A DNA stretch of 5,300 nucleotides from Kiloniellales bacterium (GCA_022360075.1 JAKSDN010001296.1:1-5300), one strand, 5' to 3'; positions 1-5,300 are shown, counted from the first letter of the stretch. Numbers and translations are program-made. Notes: generated from the letters alone by a model not told the origin.

Positions 1-90
1 AACTCGATCCACGCCCACGATCAGTACACCGAGCTGAAGACCATCTGGATCGACGTTTCCGATTCAGAGGTCGAAACTTCGATCGACTGA
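1..90 (+). CDS. Aldehyde dehydrogenase, C-terminal fragment (PuuC-like)
   Basis: Frame 1 is open from the first base to a TGA at 88-90, giving 29 residues that end a protein beginning outside the window. The segment HAHDQYTELKTIWIDV is the typical tail of NAD(P)-dependent aldehyde dehydrogenases, where a YTELK-type stretch forms the last beta strand of the oligomerisation region. It closely resembles, from memory, the end of E. coli PuuC (LHAL..FTELKTIWI), which oxidises gamma-glutamyl-gamma-aminobutyraldehyde in putrescine catabolism. The next gene is an FAD amine oxidoreductase only 25 bases downstream, which fits an oxidase/dehydrogenase pair in one operon. The catalytic Cys and Glu lie outside the window, so the substrate cannot be judged. 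The family call is fairly firm for so short a piece; the PuuC-like subtype is inference. Confidence 0.72.
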   Translation, partial: NSIHAHDQYTELKTIWIDVSDSEVETSID

Positions 91-106
91 GCCCGGACGG
101 AGCCTC

Positions 107-110
107 GAGG
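107..110 (+). promoter_or_regulatory. Ribosome binding site of the FAD oxidoreductase
   Basis: GAGG lies five bases before the ATG at 116, in the 25-base gap after the aldehyde dehydrogenase stop. It supports the chosen start and translation from a shared message. Confidence 0.6.
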
Positions 111-115
111 CGCAG

Positions 116-1441
116 ATGAGCGCCTACGCCGCCGTTCGAACGCCCGAGGATCGGGAGACCTCGGGCTGGTACGCGATTCTGCCCGCGCCGGGCCCGGTGC
201 GCCGCCTCGAAGAGGATCTCGAGGCCGACTGGGTCGTGGTGGGGGCCGGCTTCGCCGGCTTGGCGGCCGCGCGCCGGCTGACGCAGCTTCGCGGCGGCGA
301 TCGCATCGTCCTGCTCGACGCGCAGCGCATCGGCTGGGGGGCGGCCGGGCGCAACTCCGGCTTCATGATCGATCTGCCGCACGAGCTGAACAGCCACAGC
401 TACGCCGGCGGGCAGCATGCGGACCGCAAGCAGATCCGCATGAATCGCGCGGGCATCGCCTTCGCCCGCGAGGCCGCCGAGGAATACGGCCTGCAGGCCC
501 ACGTCAATCCCTGCGGCAAGACCCACGGGGCGACGGACGGCAGCGGCCTGAAGGCCCTGCGCGCCTTCGAGGGCCATCTTGACCGGCTCGGCGAGCCCTA
601 TCGCCGTCTGGACGCGGGCGACCTGAAGCGCCTCACCGGCAGCGACTACTACGCCGGCGGCACCCACACGCCGGGTGCGGTGATGATCCAGCCGGCCGGC
701 TACGTGCGCGGCCTGGCCGAGGGGCTGCGGCGCAAGGTCGCGATCTTCGAGGAGAGCCCGGTCCTGCGCATCGAGTCGGGCCGAGACAAGACGCTGCATA
801 CGCCCAAGGGCAGCGTCCGGACCCGCAACCTCGTGCTCACGGTCAACGGCCAGATCGAGTCCTTCGGCCTGTTCGAGCGCCGGCTGATGCACGTCTTCAC
901 CTACGCGAGCATGACCCGCGTGCTCACCGCGGCCGAGCAAAAGGCGCTGGGCGGCGAATCGGAATGGGGCCTGATCCCGGCCGATCCCATGGGCTCGACC
1001 TTGCGGCGGATCAGGGAGGGCCGGATCGTGGTGCGCAACACCTTCACCTACAATCCGGACATGCGCACCTCCAAGGCGCAGGTCGAGCGGATCGGCCGGG
1101 CGCACGACAAGTCCTTCCGCGCGCGCTTTCCCAGGCTCGGCGACGTGACGACGGAATACCGCTGGGGCGGCCACCTCTGCCTGTCGCTGAACTCGGTGCC
1201 GGCCTTCGGCGAGGTCGAGGAGGGCCTCTACGTCGCCTGCTGCCAGAACGGCCTCGGCACGGTCAAGGGCACGCTCGCCGGCAAGCTGATCGCCGACCTC
1301 GCCTGCGGCGCGAACGACCCCATGGTCGGCGAGATGCTCGGCTACGACGCCCCTCGCCCGCTCTACCCGGAGCCCTTCATGACCTTCGGCGTCCGCGGCC
1401 GGCTGTGGTGGATGCACAGGCGGGCGGGGCGGGATCTCTAG
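116..1441 (+). CDS. FAD-dependent amine oxidoreductase (DAO family, PuuB-like)
   Basis: This complete 441-residue protein of the D-amino-acid oxidase/glycine oxidase-like (DAO) superfamily probably oxidises an amine or N-substituted amino acid with FAD to an imine, which hydrolyses to an aldehyde. An N-terminal SGWYAIL segment, common in gamma-glutamylputrescine-oxidase-like proteins, precedes the dinucleotide-binding fold: VVGAGFAGLA with the GxGxxG motif at residues 43-48, and an acidic D68 at the end of the second strand (LLDA) for the FAD ribose. GWGAAGRNSGF at about 73-83 matches the conserved G-x-SGRNGG block of PuuB relatives. GLYVACCQNGLGTVKG from about residue 370 is the C-terminal FAD-closing motif. 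No signal peptide or membrane segment is seen, so it should be cytosolic. ATG 116 has a GAGG site. It sits directly behind an aldehyde dehydrogenase that could take its product. Its TAG stop lies in a CTAG that begins the downstream repeat block. The exact substrate (gamma-glutamylputrescine, another polyamine or a methylated amine) cannot be read from the sequence. Confidence 0.9.
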   Translation: MSAYAAVRTPEDRETSGWYAILPAPGPVRRLEEDLEADWVVVGAGFAGLAAARRLTQLRGGDRIVLLDAQRIGWGAAGRNSGFMIDLPHELNSHSYAGGQHADRKQIRMNRAGIAFAREAAEEYGLQAHVNPCGKTHGATDGSGLKALRAFEGHLDRLGEPYRRLDAGDLKRLTGSDYYAGGTHTPGAVMIQPAGYVRGLAEGLRRKVAIFEESPVLRIESGRDKTLHTPKGSVRTRNLVLTVNGQIESFGLFERRLMHVFTYASMTRVLTAAEQKALGGESEWGLIPADPMGSTLRRIREGRIVVRNTFTYNPDMRTSKAQVERIGRAHDKSFRARFPRLGDVTTEYRWGGHLCLSLNSVPAFGEVEEGLYVACCQNGLGTVKGTLAGKLIADLACGANDPMVGEMLGYDAPRPLYPEPFMTFGVRGRLWWMHRRAGRDL

Positions 1442-1455
1442 TGGTTCGACTTCGA

Positions 1456-1473
1456 CATTCCGATCCCGGAATG
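1456..1473 (+). terminator. Small hairpin just after the oxidoreductase stop
   Basis: CATTCC at 1456-1461 pairs perfectly with GGAATG at 1468-1473 around a six-base loop. An overlapping alternative pairs CCCGG at 1465-1469 with CCGGG at 1474-1478. Neither is followed by a T-run, so a Rho-independent terminator is doubtful. The location 15 bases after the stop is suggestive only. Confidence 0.25.
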
Positions 1474-1505
1474 CCGGGCCGCCCCACTAGATAACTCTTT
1501 GTTTG

Positions 1506-1565
1506 GGTTCAATTCTGGTCGACACTTGATCCAATTTCATCGGACTCAAGTGTCGGAATTGAACC
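1506..1565. repeat. Long inverted repeat, 20-bp arms with a 4-base interruption
   Basis: The left arm GGTTCAATTC (1506-1515) plus CGACACTTGA (1520-1529) is perfectly complementary to TCAAGTGTCG (1546-1555) plus GAATTGAACC (1556-1565). The left arm carries four extra bases, TGGT, at 1516-1519. The 16-base centre could add a further TCC/GGA pairing. As RNA or single-stranded DNA this would be a strong stem-loop on either strand. It lies between two convergent genes (stops at 1441 and 1647), so it could block transcription from both sides. It could equally be a pair of insertion-sequence ends brought together. The symmetry is certain; the role is not. Confidence 0.75.
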
Positions 1566-1646
1566 ACTAGGGCCGTACGTCACGATTCGCGATCGCTGAT
1601 CAATGCGGCAAGATGTCGATTTCCGACGGTGCTCCGGACGCCACCG

Positions 1647-2525
1647 CTAGCTCTTGGTCGCAACGCAGATCGACACCTCTGCGAGCTCTGCGTTCGCGGG
1701 CGTCGTTGGAACAATGCCTTTGGGTTGATTGCGATTTAACGACTGCTCCATCATGCCCGAGTTCTGGTTGAACTGTCGATTGACGGCGAAGTGTCGGGAG
1801 ACGGTCTCGCGGAGAGAATCGGTCGTGTAGTCCCTGACGTGAAAACGGGAGGTCTCCAGGCCCCATTCGTTCGGCGCCGAGATGACCAGAAGGCCATCGT
1901 TTGCCAGGACCCTAAAGGCTTCGACAAGGAAGGACTCGTCGTCGTCGACATGCTCTATCGTTTCAAAAGAGACCACCAGATCAACGCTGCCGTCCCCAAG
2001 AGGTATCTGCGCAGCCGATCCGACGTGAAAAGCGGGGCCGGGGTAGATGCGGCGGGCGTAGTCGACCGCTTCGGCGCTGATCTCGACACCGACGACGGAC
2101 TTGGCGTGGCCCGCCTGTAGCAAAAGAGCTGATCCGTAGCCGGTGCCGCAAGCAATGTCCAAGACACGTTGACCGTCTGCGTAGCTGCATGCGAAGCGAT
2201 AGCGGTCTAGATGAAACGCGGCGCGCTCTCGGTGGAAGATATCCACCCGATTGGCGTCCATACGCTCGTCTTTGTTCCTAATCAGCCAGCGGTCAGTTCT
2301 CGAAACGGCACCCTTTGCGAATAGCGCAAAGCGATAATAAGCGCCGAGAATCTTGGCGTTTAGCATCGTGATCCAACTGGCTAAGTAGAAGACGATAGCA
2401 CAATCGATGGTTCCGAGGGAATCGACCTTGATGGCATCGAGTATGAGGTTTGTGACGCGCGATAGATCCTCGTTTATCACGCTTGGCAAAGCTTGTAGCC
2501 GGTCTACTTCGGCATCTCTGTTCAA
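1647..2525 (-). CDS. Class I SAM-dependent methyltransferase (Methyltransf_11-like)
   Basis: The 292-codon reading frame contains a clear Rossmann-fold methyltransferase core. Motif I is VLDIACGTGYG at residues 121-131, the acidic ribose-binding residue is E148 in VVGVEIS, motif II is around VDLVVSFETIEHV (181-193), and motif III is NDGLLVISAPN (209-219). It should transfer a methyl group from SAM to an unknown small molecule, lipid or sugar; such proteins often occur in surface-polysaccharide or O-antigen loci, but no such neighbours are visible. The start is uncertain. The longest frame opens with TTG at 2525 without a good ribosome site and is closed upstream by a stop at 2556-2558. In-frame ATGs lie at 2366 (residue 54) and 2261 (residue 89), the latter just before the conserved RVDIFHRERAAFHLDRYRFA segment. 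Residues about 39-70 are hydrophobic and not part of the usual fold. Codon use includes ATA, TTA and many A/T-ending codons, unlike the flanking genes, suggesting acquisition. It converges on the oxidoreductase. Confidence 0.8.
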   Translation of the reverse strand: MNRDAEVDRLQALPSVINEDLSRVTNLILDAIKVDSLGTIDCAIVFYLASWITMLNAKILGAYYRFALFAKGAVSRTDRWLIRNKDERMDANRVDIFHRERAAFHLDRYRFACSYADGQRVLDIACGTGYGSALLLQAGHAKSVVGVEISAEAVDYARRIYPGPAFHVGSAAQIPLGDGSVDLVVSFETIEHVDDDESFLVEAFRVLANDGLLVISAPNEWGLETSRFHVRDYTTDSLRETVSRHFAVNRQFNQNSGMMEQSLNRNQPKGIVPTTPANAELAEVSICVATKS

Positions 2526-2718
2526 GACACTGGGCGTCGGAGCTCGGTTCGTCCTTCAGGCTCGGGAAGAGCATTGCAAGCCTGGGACAGTTCCGGTTCG
2601 AGATCGCATACGCGACTATCAGCCGATCCTCCCGAAGGAGCTTGGGGCGTAACGGCCGTCGGCGGCGGCTGGGAGTCCGAAGAAGTCGTCTGGATTCGAC
2701 GAAAAGCCGATCGGCGAG
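2526..2718. other. Gene-free gap between methyltransferase and LysR gene
   Basis: These 193 bases lie upstream of the minus-strand methyltransferase and downstream of the minus-strand regulator, so they should hold the methyltransferase promoter if it is transcribed alone. I see no convincing -35/-10 pair and no homologous protein fragment in the frames that cross it. One tight hairpin, CTCC-CGAA-GGAG at 2629-2640, could be a weak transcription stop after the regulator, but it has no T-run. Confidence 0.5.
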
Positions 2719-3648
2719 TCATGACCCAGAACTTCTGACCTTCGGCGACGTTCCGTGCGCGGTTTCGATCAGCCAGCCTCTCAGAATCTCGGCCGCGGGC
2801 GATAGCGCGCGGTTCTCGTTTCGGGTCAGGTAGTAGGCGCCCGGCGCTTCGATTGCGAGGTCCGAGAAGGGCACGAGCTTGCCCTCCTCCAGCAACGGGC
2901 CGATCAGCCGCTCCCAGCCGAGGGCGACGCCCTGGTCGTCCTGGATCGCCTGGAGCAGGACGGTGAAGTTGCTGAAGCGGCGGCCGAGCAGGGGGCCGTG
3001 CTTGACGCCGGCGCGCCGCAGGAACTCCTCCCAGTTGGTCCATTCGGGGTCCGCGCCCTCGACGTGCAGGAGCTGGAGGCTTGCGATGTCTTCGGCGGCC
3101 ACGTCCGCGTGCGTGCGCGCATAACCCGGTCCAGAGACCGGGAAGATCCGCTCGTCGAACAGCAACTCCGCCGACTCGTCGGGCCAGGCGCCGGAGCCGT
3201 AACGGACCCTGAGGTCGACGTCGGCGCTGCGGTAGCGCGCCGGGTCGTCGGAGACGAGATGGTTGACCAGGATGTCCGGGTGGCGGCGCCAGAAGGCGCC
3301 CATGTGGCGCATCAGCCACATGCTGGCGAAGGCGTTGGTGCAGGCGAGCGTGACGCTGGTCTGGCGGTTGCCGGTGCGGATCCGGTGGAAGGTCTCCGAG
3401 GCCTCGCTGAAGCCGCGCGCGAGCACGCCGTAAAGCGCCTCGCCCTCGCTGGTCAGCCGCACGCCGCCGAGCTCGCGCGCGAAGACGGGTACGCCGATCT
3501 CCTCCTCGAGCGCCTTGATCTGGCGGCTGACGGCGCCGGGCGTGACGTTGAGCTCGGCGGCGGCCGCCTTCATGCTCATGTGCCGCGCTGACGCCTCGAA
3601 GGCCGCCAACGCGGTCAAGGAGGGAAGGTTGTAGTAGCGTCGGACCAT
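2719..3648 (-). CDS. LysR-family transcriptional regulator, GcvA type
   Basis: From ATG 3648 this is a 309-residue LysR-type regulator, the normal family length. The N-terminal winged helix-turn-helix (about residues 8-67) begins with LPSLTALAAFEASARHMS and has the recognition region AAAELNVTPGAVSRQIKALEEEIG at 29-52, the hallmark pattern of the GcvA subgroup. A periplasmic-binding-protein-like effector domain follows from about residue 96 to 298, with the WTNWEEFLRRAGV segment also typical of that subgroup. It should bind DNA as a tetramer and respond to a small ligand, perhaps an amine or amino acid; the ligand is inference. A longer start, GTG at 3714, would add 22 residues (CVQTWPKRDGTTKPV and so on) not usual for the family and would place the start inside a perfect dyad, so ATG 3648 is preferred although its ribosome site (GGGGAAAAGA) is modest. 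It is divergent from the MttB-like gene, which is the obvious target. Confidence 0.92.
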   Translation of the reverse strand: MVRRYYNLPSLTALAAFEASARHMSMKAAAAELNVTPGAVSRQIKALEEEIGVPVFARELGGVRLTSEGEALYGVLARGFSEASETFHRIRTGNRQTSVTLACTNAFASMWLMRHMGAFWRRHPDILVNHLVSDDPARYRSADVDLRVRYGSGAWPDESAELLFDERIFPVSGPGYARTHADVAAEDIASLQLLHVEGADPEWTNWEEFLRRAGVKHGPLLGRRFSNFTVLLQAIQDDQGVALGWERLIGPLLEEGKLVPFSDLAIEAPGAYYLTRNENRALSPAAEILRGWLIETAHGTSPKVRSSGS

Positions 3649-3663
3649 TCTTTTCCCCGCCGG

Positions 3664-3684
3664 GACGGGCTTCGTCGTCCCGTC
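3664..3684 (-). other. Dyad in the lysR leader
   Basis: GACGGG (3664-3669) and CCCGTC (3679-3684) are perfectly complementary around nine bases. In the lysR transcript this would form a small hairpin about 16 bases before the ATG, close enough to affect ribosome access. It could be chance in GC-rich DNA. Confidence 0.3.
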
Positions 3685-3708
3685 TCGCTTCGGCCAAGTC
3701 TGCACGCA

Positions 3709-3727
3709 ACTCACCTCGCGTGTGAGT
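3709..3727. promoter_or_regulatory. Candidate LysR operator, perfect 6-bp dyad
   Basis: ACTCAC (3709-3714), seven bases, then GTGAGT (3722-3727) form a perfect inverted repeat, 61 bases upstream of the lysR ATG and 109 bases before the MttB-like ATG. LysR proteins bind imperfect dyads, usually T-N11-A. Here the symmetric T and A are 13 bases apart (3711 and 3725), so it does not match the canonical spacing exactly. Assignment as the operator rests on symmetry and position only. Confidence 0.45.
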
Positions 3728-3798
3728 CTTTTTCCCCTTCACGCCGCGCGGGCATCGTTCCAGATTGCGCTTCGGTTACGGATCTTTGGCCGGCTTGT

Positions 3799-3814
3799 CG
3801 CGCCGTCCGGCGCG
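3799..3814 (+). promoter_or_regulatory. GC-rich leader hairpin before the MttB-like gene
   Basis: CGCGCC (3799-3804), loop GTCC, then GGCGCG (3809-3814) make a six-pair, all-GC stem followed by TTCCTT. It ends ten bases before the ribosome binding site. A competing pairing of GCCGG (3789-3793) with CCGGC (3807-3811) would disrupt it. It could be a weak attenuator or a stem limiting translation, or chance in GC-rich DNA. Confidence 0.35.
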
Positions 3815-3824
3815 TTCCTTGATG

Positions 3825-3830
3825 GGAGGT
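3825..3830 (+). promoter_or_regulatory. Strong ribosome binding site of the MttB-like gene
   Basis: GGAGGT, five bases before ATG 3836, is a near-perfect Shine-Dalgarno sequence. It decides the start in favour of 3836 over the internal ATG at 3914. Confidence 0.8.
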
Positions 3831-3835
3831 GGACG

Positions 3836-5300
3836 ATGGCCGTCGTGGCAGTCGCGGCGAGGCGGGGCGGCCGGGATGCCCGCCGAACGCTCAGAACCTG
3901 CCGCCGGGAGGAGATGCTGCCGGCACTGCGCCACGGGCTGCCCTACACCGAGCCCCTGCATCAGGAGCAGGTCGAGCGGATCGACGACGCCTCGATGCGC
4001 ATCCTGGAGGAGGTCGGCGTCGACTTCCGCGACTCGGTCGCCTTGGCCGACTGGAAGCGGGCCGGCGCGAAGATCGAGGACGAGCGGGTCTACCTGGACC
4101 GCGGCCTTGTGCTCGAGCTGATCGCCTCGATCCCCAGCACCATCACCCTGCACGCACGCAACACCGCGCGTAGCGTGACGCTGGGCGAGGGCCAATCGAT
4201 CTTCGTGCCCATGACCGGCGCGCCCTTCATCCGCGACCTGGACAACGTCCGTCGCAACGGCACCCTCGAGGACCTGGGGACCTTCCACAAGCTCTCGCAC
4301 ATGCTGCCGGCGCTGCACTCCAGCGCGCACGTCATCTGCGAGCCCATGGACGTCGCCGTGGGGCATCGGCACCTCTGGATCACCTATTCCTCGATGAAGC
4401 ATTCCGACAAGACCTTCATGGGCATGTCGACCGGCGCCGAGAACGCCGAGGACGTCATGGCGATGGTGAAGATCCTGTTCGGCGCCGACTTCGTCGAGAC
4501 CCATCCCGTCGTCACCGCGAACATCAACGGCAACTCCCCCCTGGTCTGGGACGAGACCATGCTCGGCGCCCTGCGCGCCTTCACCCGCCACAACCAGCCG
4601 GTGCTCTGCTCACCCTTCGTTCTCGGCGGGGCCAACACGCCGGCCTCGACCGTGCCGGCCGTCGCCCAGCTCAACGCCGAGGCACTGTCGGCCCTGGCCT
4701 ATACCCAGGTCGTGCGCAAAGGCGCGCCCGCGATCTACGGCCACTATCTCTCGACCGTCTCCATGCAGTCCGGCGCGCCGATGGCCGGCACGCCCGAGAT
4801 CTCGCTGATGAACTTCATGATCGGCCAGATGGCGCGCTACTACGGCGTGCCCTGGCGCACATCGGGACCGCTGGGCGGCGCCAAGACCTTCGATGCCCAG
4901 GCCGGCTACGAGTCGGCGACCACGCTCATGGCCACGTGCCTGGCCGGGGCGAATTACATCTGGCACGCGGCCGGCTGGAACGAGGGCGGCCTGCATTGCT
5001 CGATGGCCAAGTTCGTGGTGGACGCCGAGCAATGCGCCATGGCCTACCGCATGGCCGAGGGGCCGCGCTGGGACGACTTCGACGAGGCCCTGGCGGCCGT
5101 GCGCGACGTTGGCCCCGGCGGGCACTATCTCGGCCATCCGCATACCCAGGGAAACTTCCAGCGGGCTTTTTTCATGCCGCGCCTGTTCGACAACAATTCG
5201 TTCGAGCAGTGGCTTGCCGACGGCGAGCGGGAAACCGGCGAACGCGCCCGGGACTACGCGCGAAAGCTCCTGTCCGAGTATGAGGAGCCGAAGCTGGACG
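3836..5300 (+). CDS. MttB-family methyltransferase (trimethylamine:corrinoid methyltransferase-like), 3' end missing
   Basis: The frame runs open from ATG 3836 to the window edge, 488 codons. Family members are roughly 500-520 residues, so about 20-30 residues are missing. Family features include the Arg-rich start (ARRGGRDARRTLR), the HQEQVERIDDASMRILEEVGVDF helix near residues 42-64, the MTGAPFIRDLDNVRRNGTLEDL block from residue 126, the GTPE motif at 318-321, the DAQAGYESA segment at 353-361 and an Arg/Glu-rich tail. MttB enzymes use a TIM-barrel fold to move a methyl group from an amine to a corrinoid protein. Archaeal MttB has pyrrolysine encoded by TAG; here no in-frame TAG occurs, as in the bacterial non-pyrrolysine branch, where characterised members act on glycine betaine, proline betaine or carnitine. 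The substrate here is unknown. No corrinoid protein or second methyltransferase is in the window. It is divergent from the LysR gene, its likely regulator. An alternative start is ATG 3914, disfavoured by the ribosome site. Confidence 0.9.
   Translation, partial: MAVVAVAARRGGRDARRTLRTCRREEMLPALRHGLPYTEPLHQEQVERIDDASMRILEEVGVDFRDSVALADWKRAGAKIEDERVYLDRGLVLELIASIPSTITLHARNTARSVTLGEGQSIFVPMTGAPFIRDLDNVRRNGTLEDLGTFHKLSHMLPALHSSAHVICEPMDVAVGHRHLWITYSSMKHSDKTFMGMSTGAENAEDVMAMVKILFGADFVETHPVVTANINGNSPLVWDETMLGALRAFTRHNQPVLCSPFVLGGANTPASTVPAVAQLNAEALSALAYTQVVRKGAPAIYGHYLSTVSMQSGAPMAGTPEISLMNFMIGQMARYYGVPWRTSGPLGGAKTFDAQAGYESATTLMATCLAGANYIWHAAGWNEGGLHCSMAKFVVDAEQCAMAYRMAEGPRWDDFDEALAAVRDVGPGGHYLGHPHTQGNFQRAFFMPRLFDNNSFEQWLADGERETGERARDYARKLLSEYEEPKLD

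Larger units (their letters stand above)
1438..1570. mobile_element. Putative small non-autonomous element (MITE-like) with CTAG flanks
   Basis: CTAG at 1438-1441 and CTAG at 1567-1570 flank a 125-base segment (1442-1566) whose ends are inverted: TGGTTC at 1442-1447 and GAACCA at 1561-1566. Including the flanks, CTAGTGGTTC and GAACCACTAG are a perfect 10-bp inverted pair. Comparing the first 16 bases of each end inward gives 13 matches, and all differences are transitions. CTAG-like target duplications are known for some IS5-related elements, so this could be a derivative or remnant of such an element, but no transposase is present and I cannot name a family. The segment is AT-richer than the genes upstream (26 of 60 bases GC in 1501-1560). 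An alternative is a convergent-gene terminator region with chance symmetry, because CTAG is itself palindromic and lengthens the apparent match. Confidence 0.4.
3649..3835. promoter_or_regulatory. Divergent control region of lysR and the MttB-like gene
   Basis: These 187 bases separate two start codons pointing away from each other, the classical arrangement in which a LysR protein controls both itself and its neighbour. The stretch holds three symmetries listed separately (3664-3684, 3709-3727, 3799-3814). I could not pick convincing sigma-70 hexamers on either strand. Confidence 0.65.

Noticed and set aside
964..1494. 176-codon plus-strand open frame overlapping the oxidoreductase
   Set aside because: Arg/Gly/Pro-rich shifted-frame product over the conserved C-terminal FAD-binding region of the real gene.
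1506..1565. Integron attC-like recombination site
   Set aside because: The hairpin is long and bulged, but I do not see the paired core-site sequences expected of attC, and there is no integrase or cassette arrangement.
1590..1597. GCGATCGC palindrome
   Set aside because: It matches the cyanobacterial HIP1 octamer, but it is seen only once here and nothing else points to a cyanobacterium; chance is likely.
1791..2120. 109-codon plus-strand open frame opposite the methyltransferase
   Set aside because: It is antisense to the conserved SAM-binding core and has no recognisable family features.
2522..3742. 406-codon open frame on the minus strand overlapping the LysR gene
   Set aside because: Its product is a low-complexity run of Arg, Ala, Gly and Pro typical of a shifted frame in GC-rich DNA, while the overlapping frame encodes a clear LysR protein.
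3776..4591. 271-codon open frame on the minus strand, antisense to the MttB-like gene
   Set aside because: It lies entirely over the strong MttB-family frame and its leader, is rich in His, Gly, Val and Asp, and has no recognisable domain.
4610..5143. 177-codon minus-strand open frame antisense to the MttB-like gene
   Set aside because: Shadow of the high-GC third positions of the real gene; no domain seen.
3836..5300. Pyrrolysine-containing MttB
   Set aside because: I read the frame through to base 5300 and found no TAG codon, so the visible protein needs no amber read-through.

Overview
The window looks like a piece of a GC-rich alphaproteobacterial chromosome, probably from a Rhodospirillales-like or Rhodobacterales-like group. 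This is inferred from the roughly 67-75% GC of hand-counted coding rows and from the gene types; no taxonomic marker is present. The theme of the flanking genes is oxidation or demethylation of amines and methylated amines.

Layout: (1) 1-90 is the last 30 codons of an aldehyde dehydrogenase whose C-terminus resembles gamma-glutamyl-aminobutyraldehyde dehydrogenase (PuuC type). It is followed 25 bases later, in the same direction, by a complete FAD-dependent amine oxidoreductase of the DAO/PuuB-like family (116-1441). Together they read as the end of an amine-catabolic operon: the oxidase makes an aldehyde and the dehydrogenase converts it to an acid. (2) 1438-1570 is a compact repeat region starting at the oxidoreductase stop codon. 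It has inverted ends flanked by CTAG and a 20-bp-arm hairpin, and looks like a small non-coding mobile-element remnant, although it could also act as a terminator for two convergent genes. (3) 1647-2525 on the minus strand is a class I SAM-dependent methyltransferase in a clearly lower-GC stretch (about 51% over 2281-2460), likely acquired. (4) 2526-2718 has no gene. (5) 2719-3648 on the minus strand is a GcvA-type LysR regulator. (6) 3649-3835 is a divergent control region with a perfect dyad and a GC-rich leader hairpin. (7) 3836 to the window end on the plus strand is an MttB-family (trimethylamine:corrinoid methyltransferase-like) protein, open at its 3' end. It has no in-frame amber codon in the visible part, so it appears to belong to the non-pyrrolysine branch, whose characterised members use quaternary amines such as glycine betaine.

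Working model (inference): the LysR protein controls the divergent MttB-like gene and perhaps the amine oxidase/dehydrogenase operon. The methyltransferase and the repeat block were inserted between the two halves of this catabolic locus. I see no tRNA, rRNA, CRISPR array or recognisable transposase, and nothing that clearly amounts to a new biological system. The best leads are the repeat block at 1438-1570, the divergent control region, and the substrate of the MttB-like enzyme.
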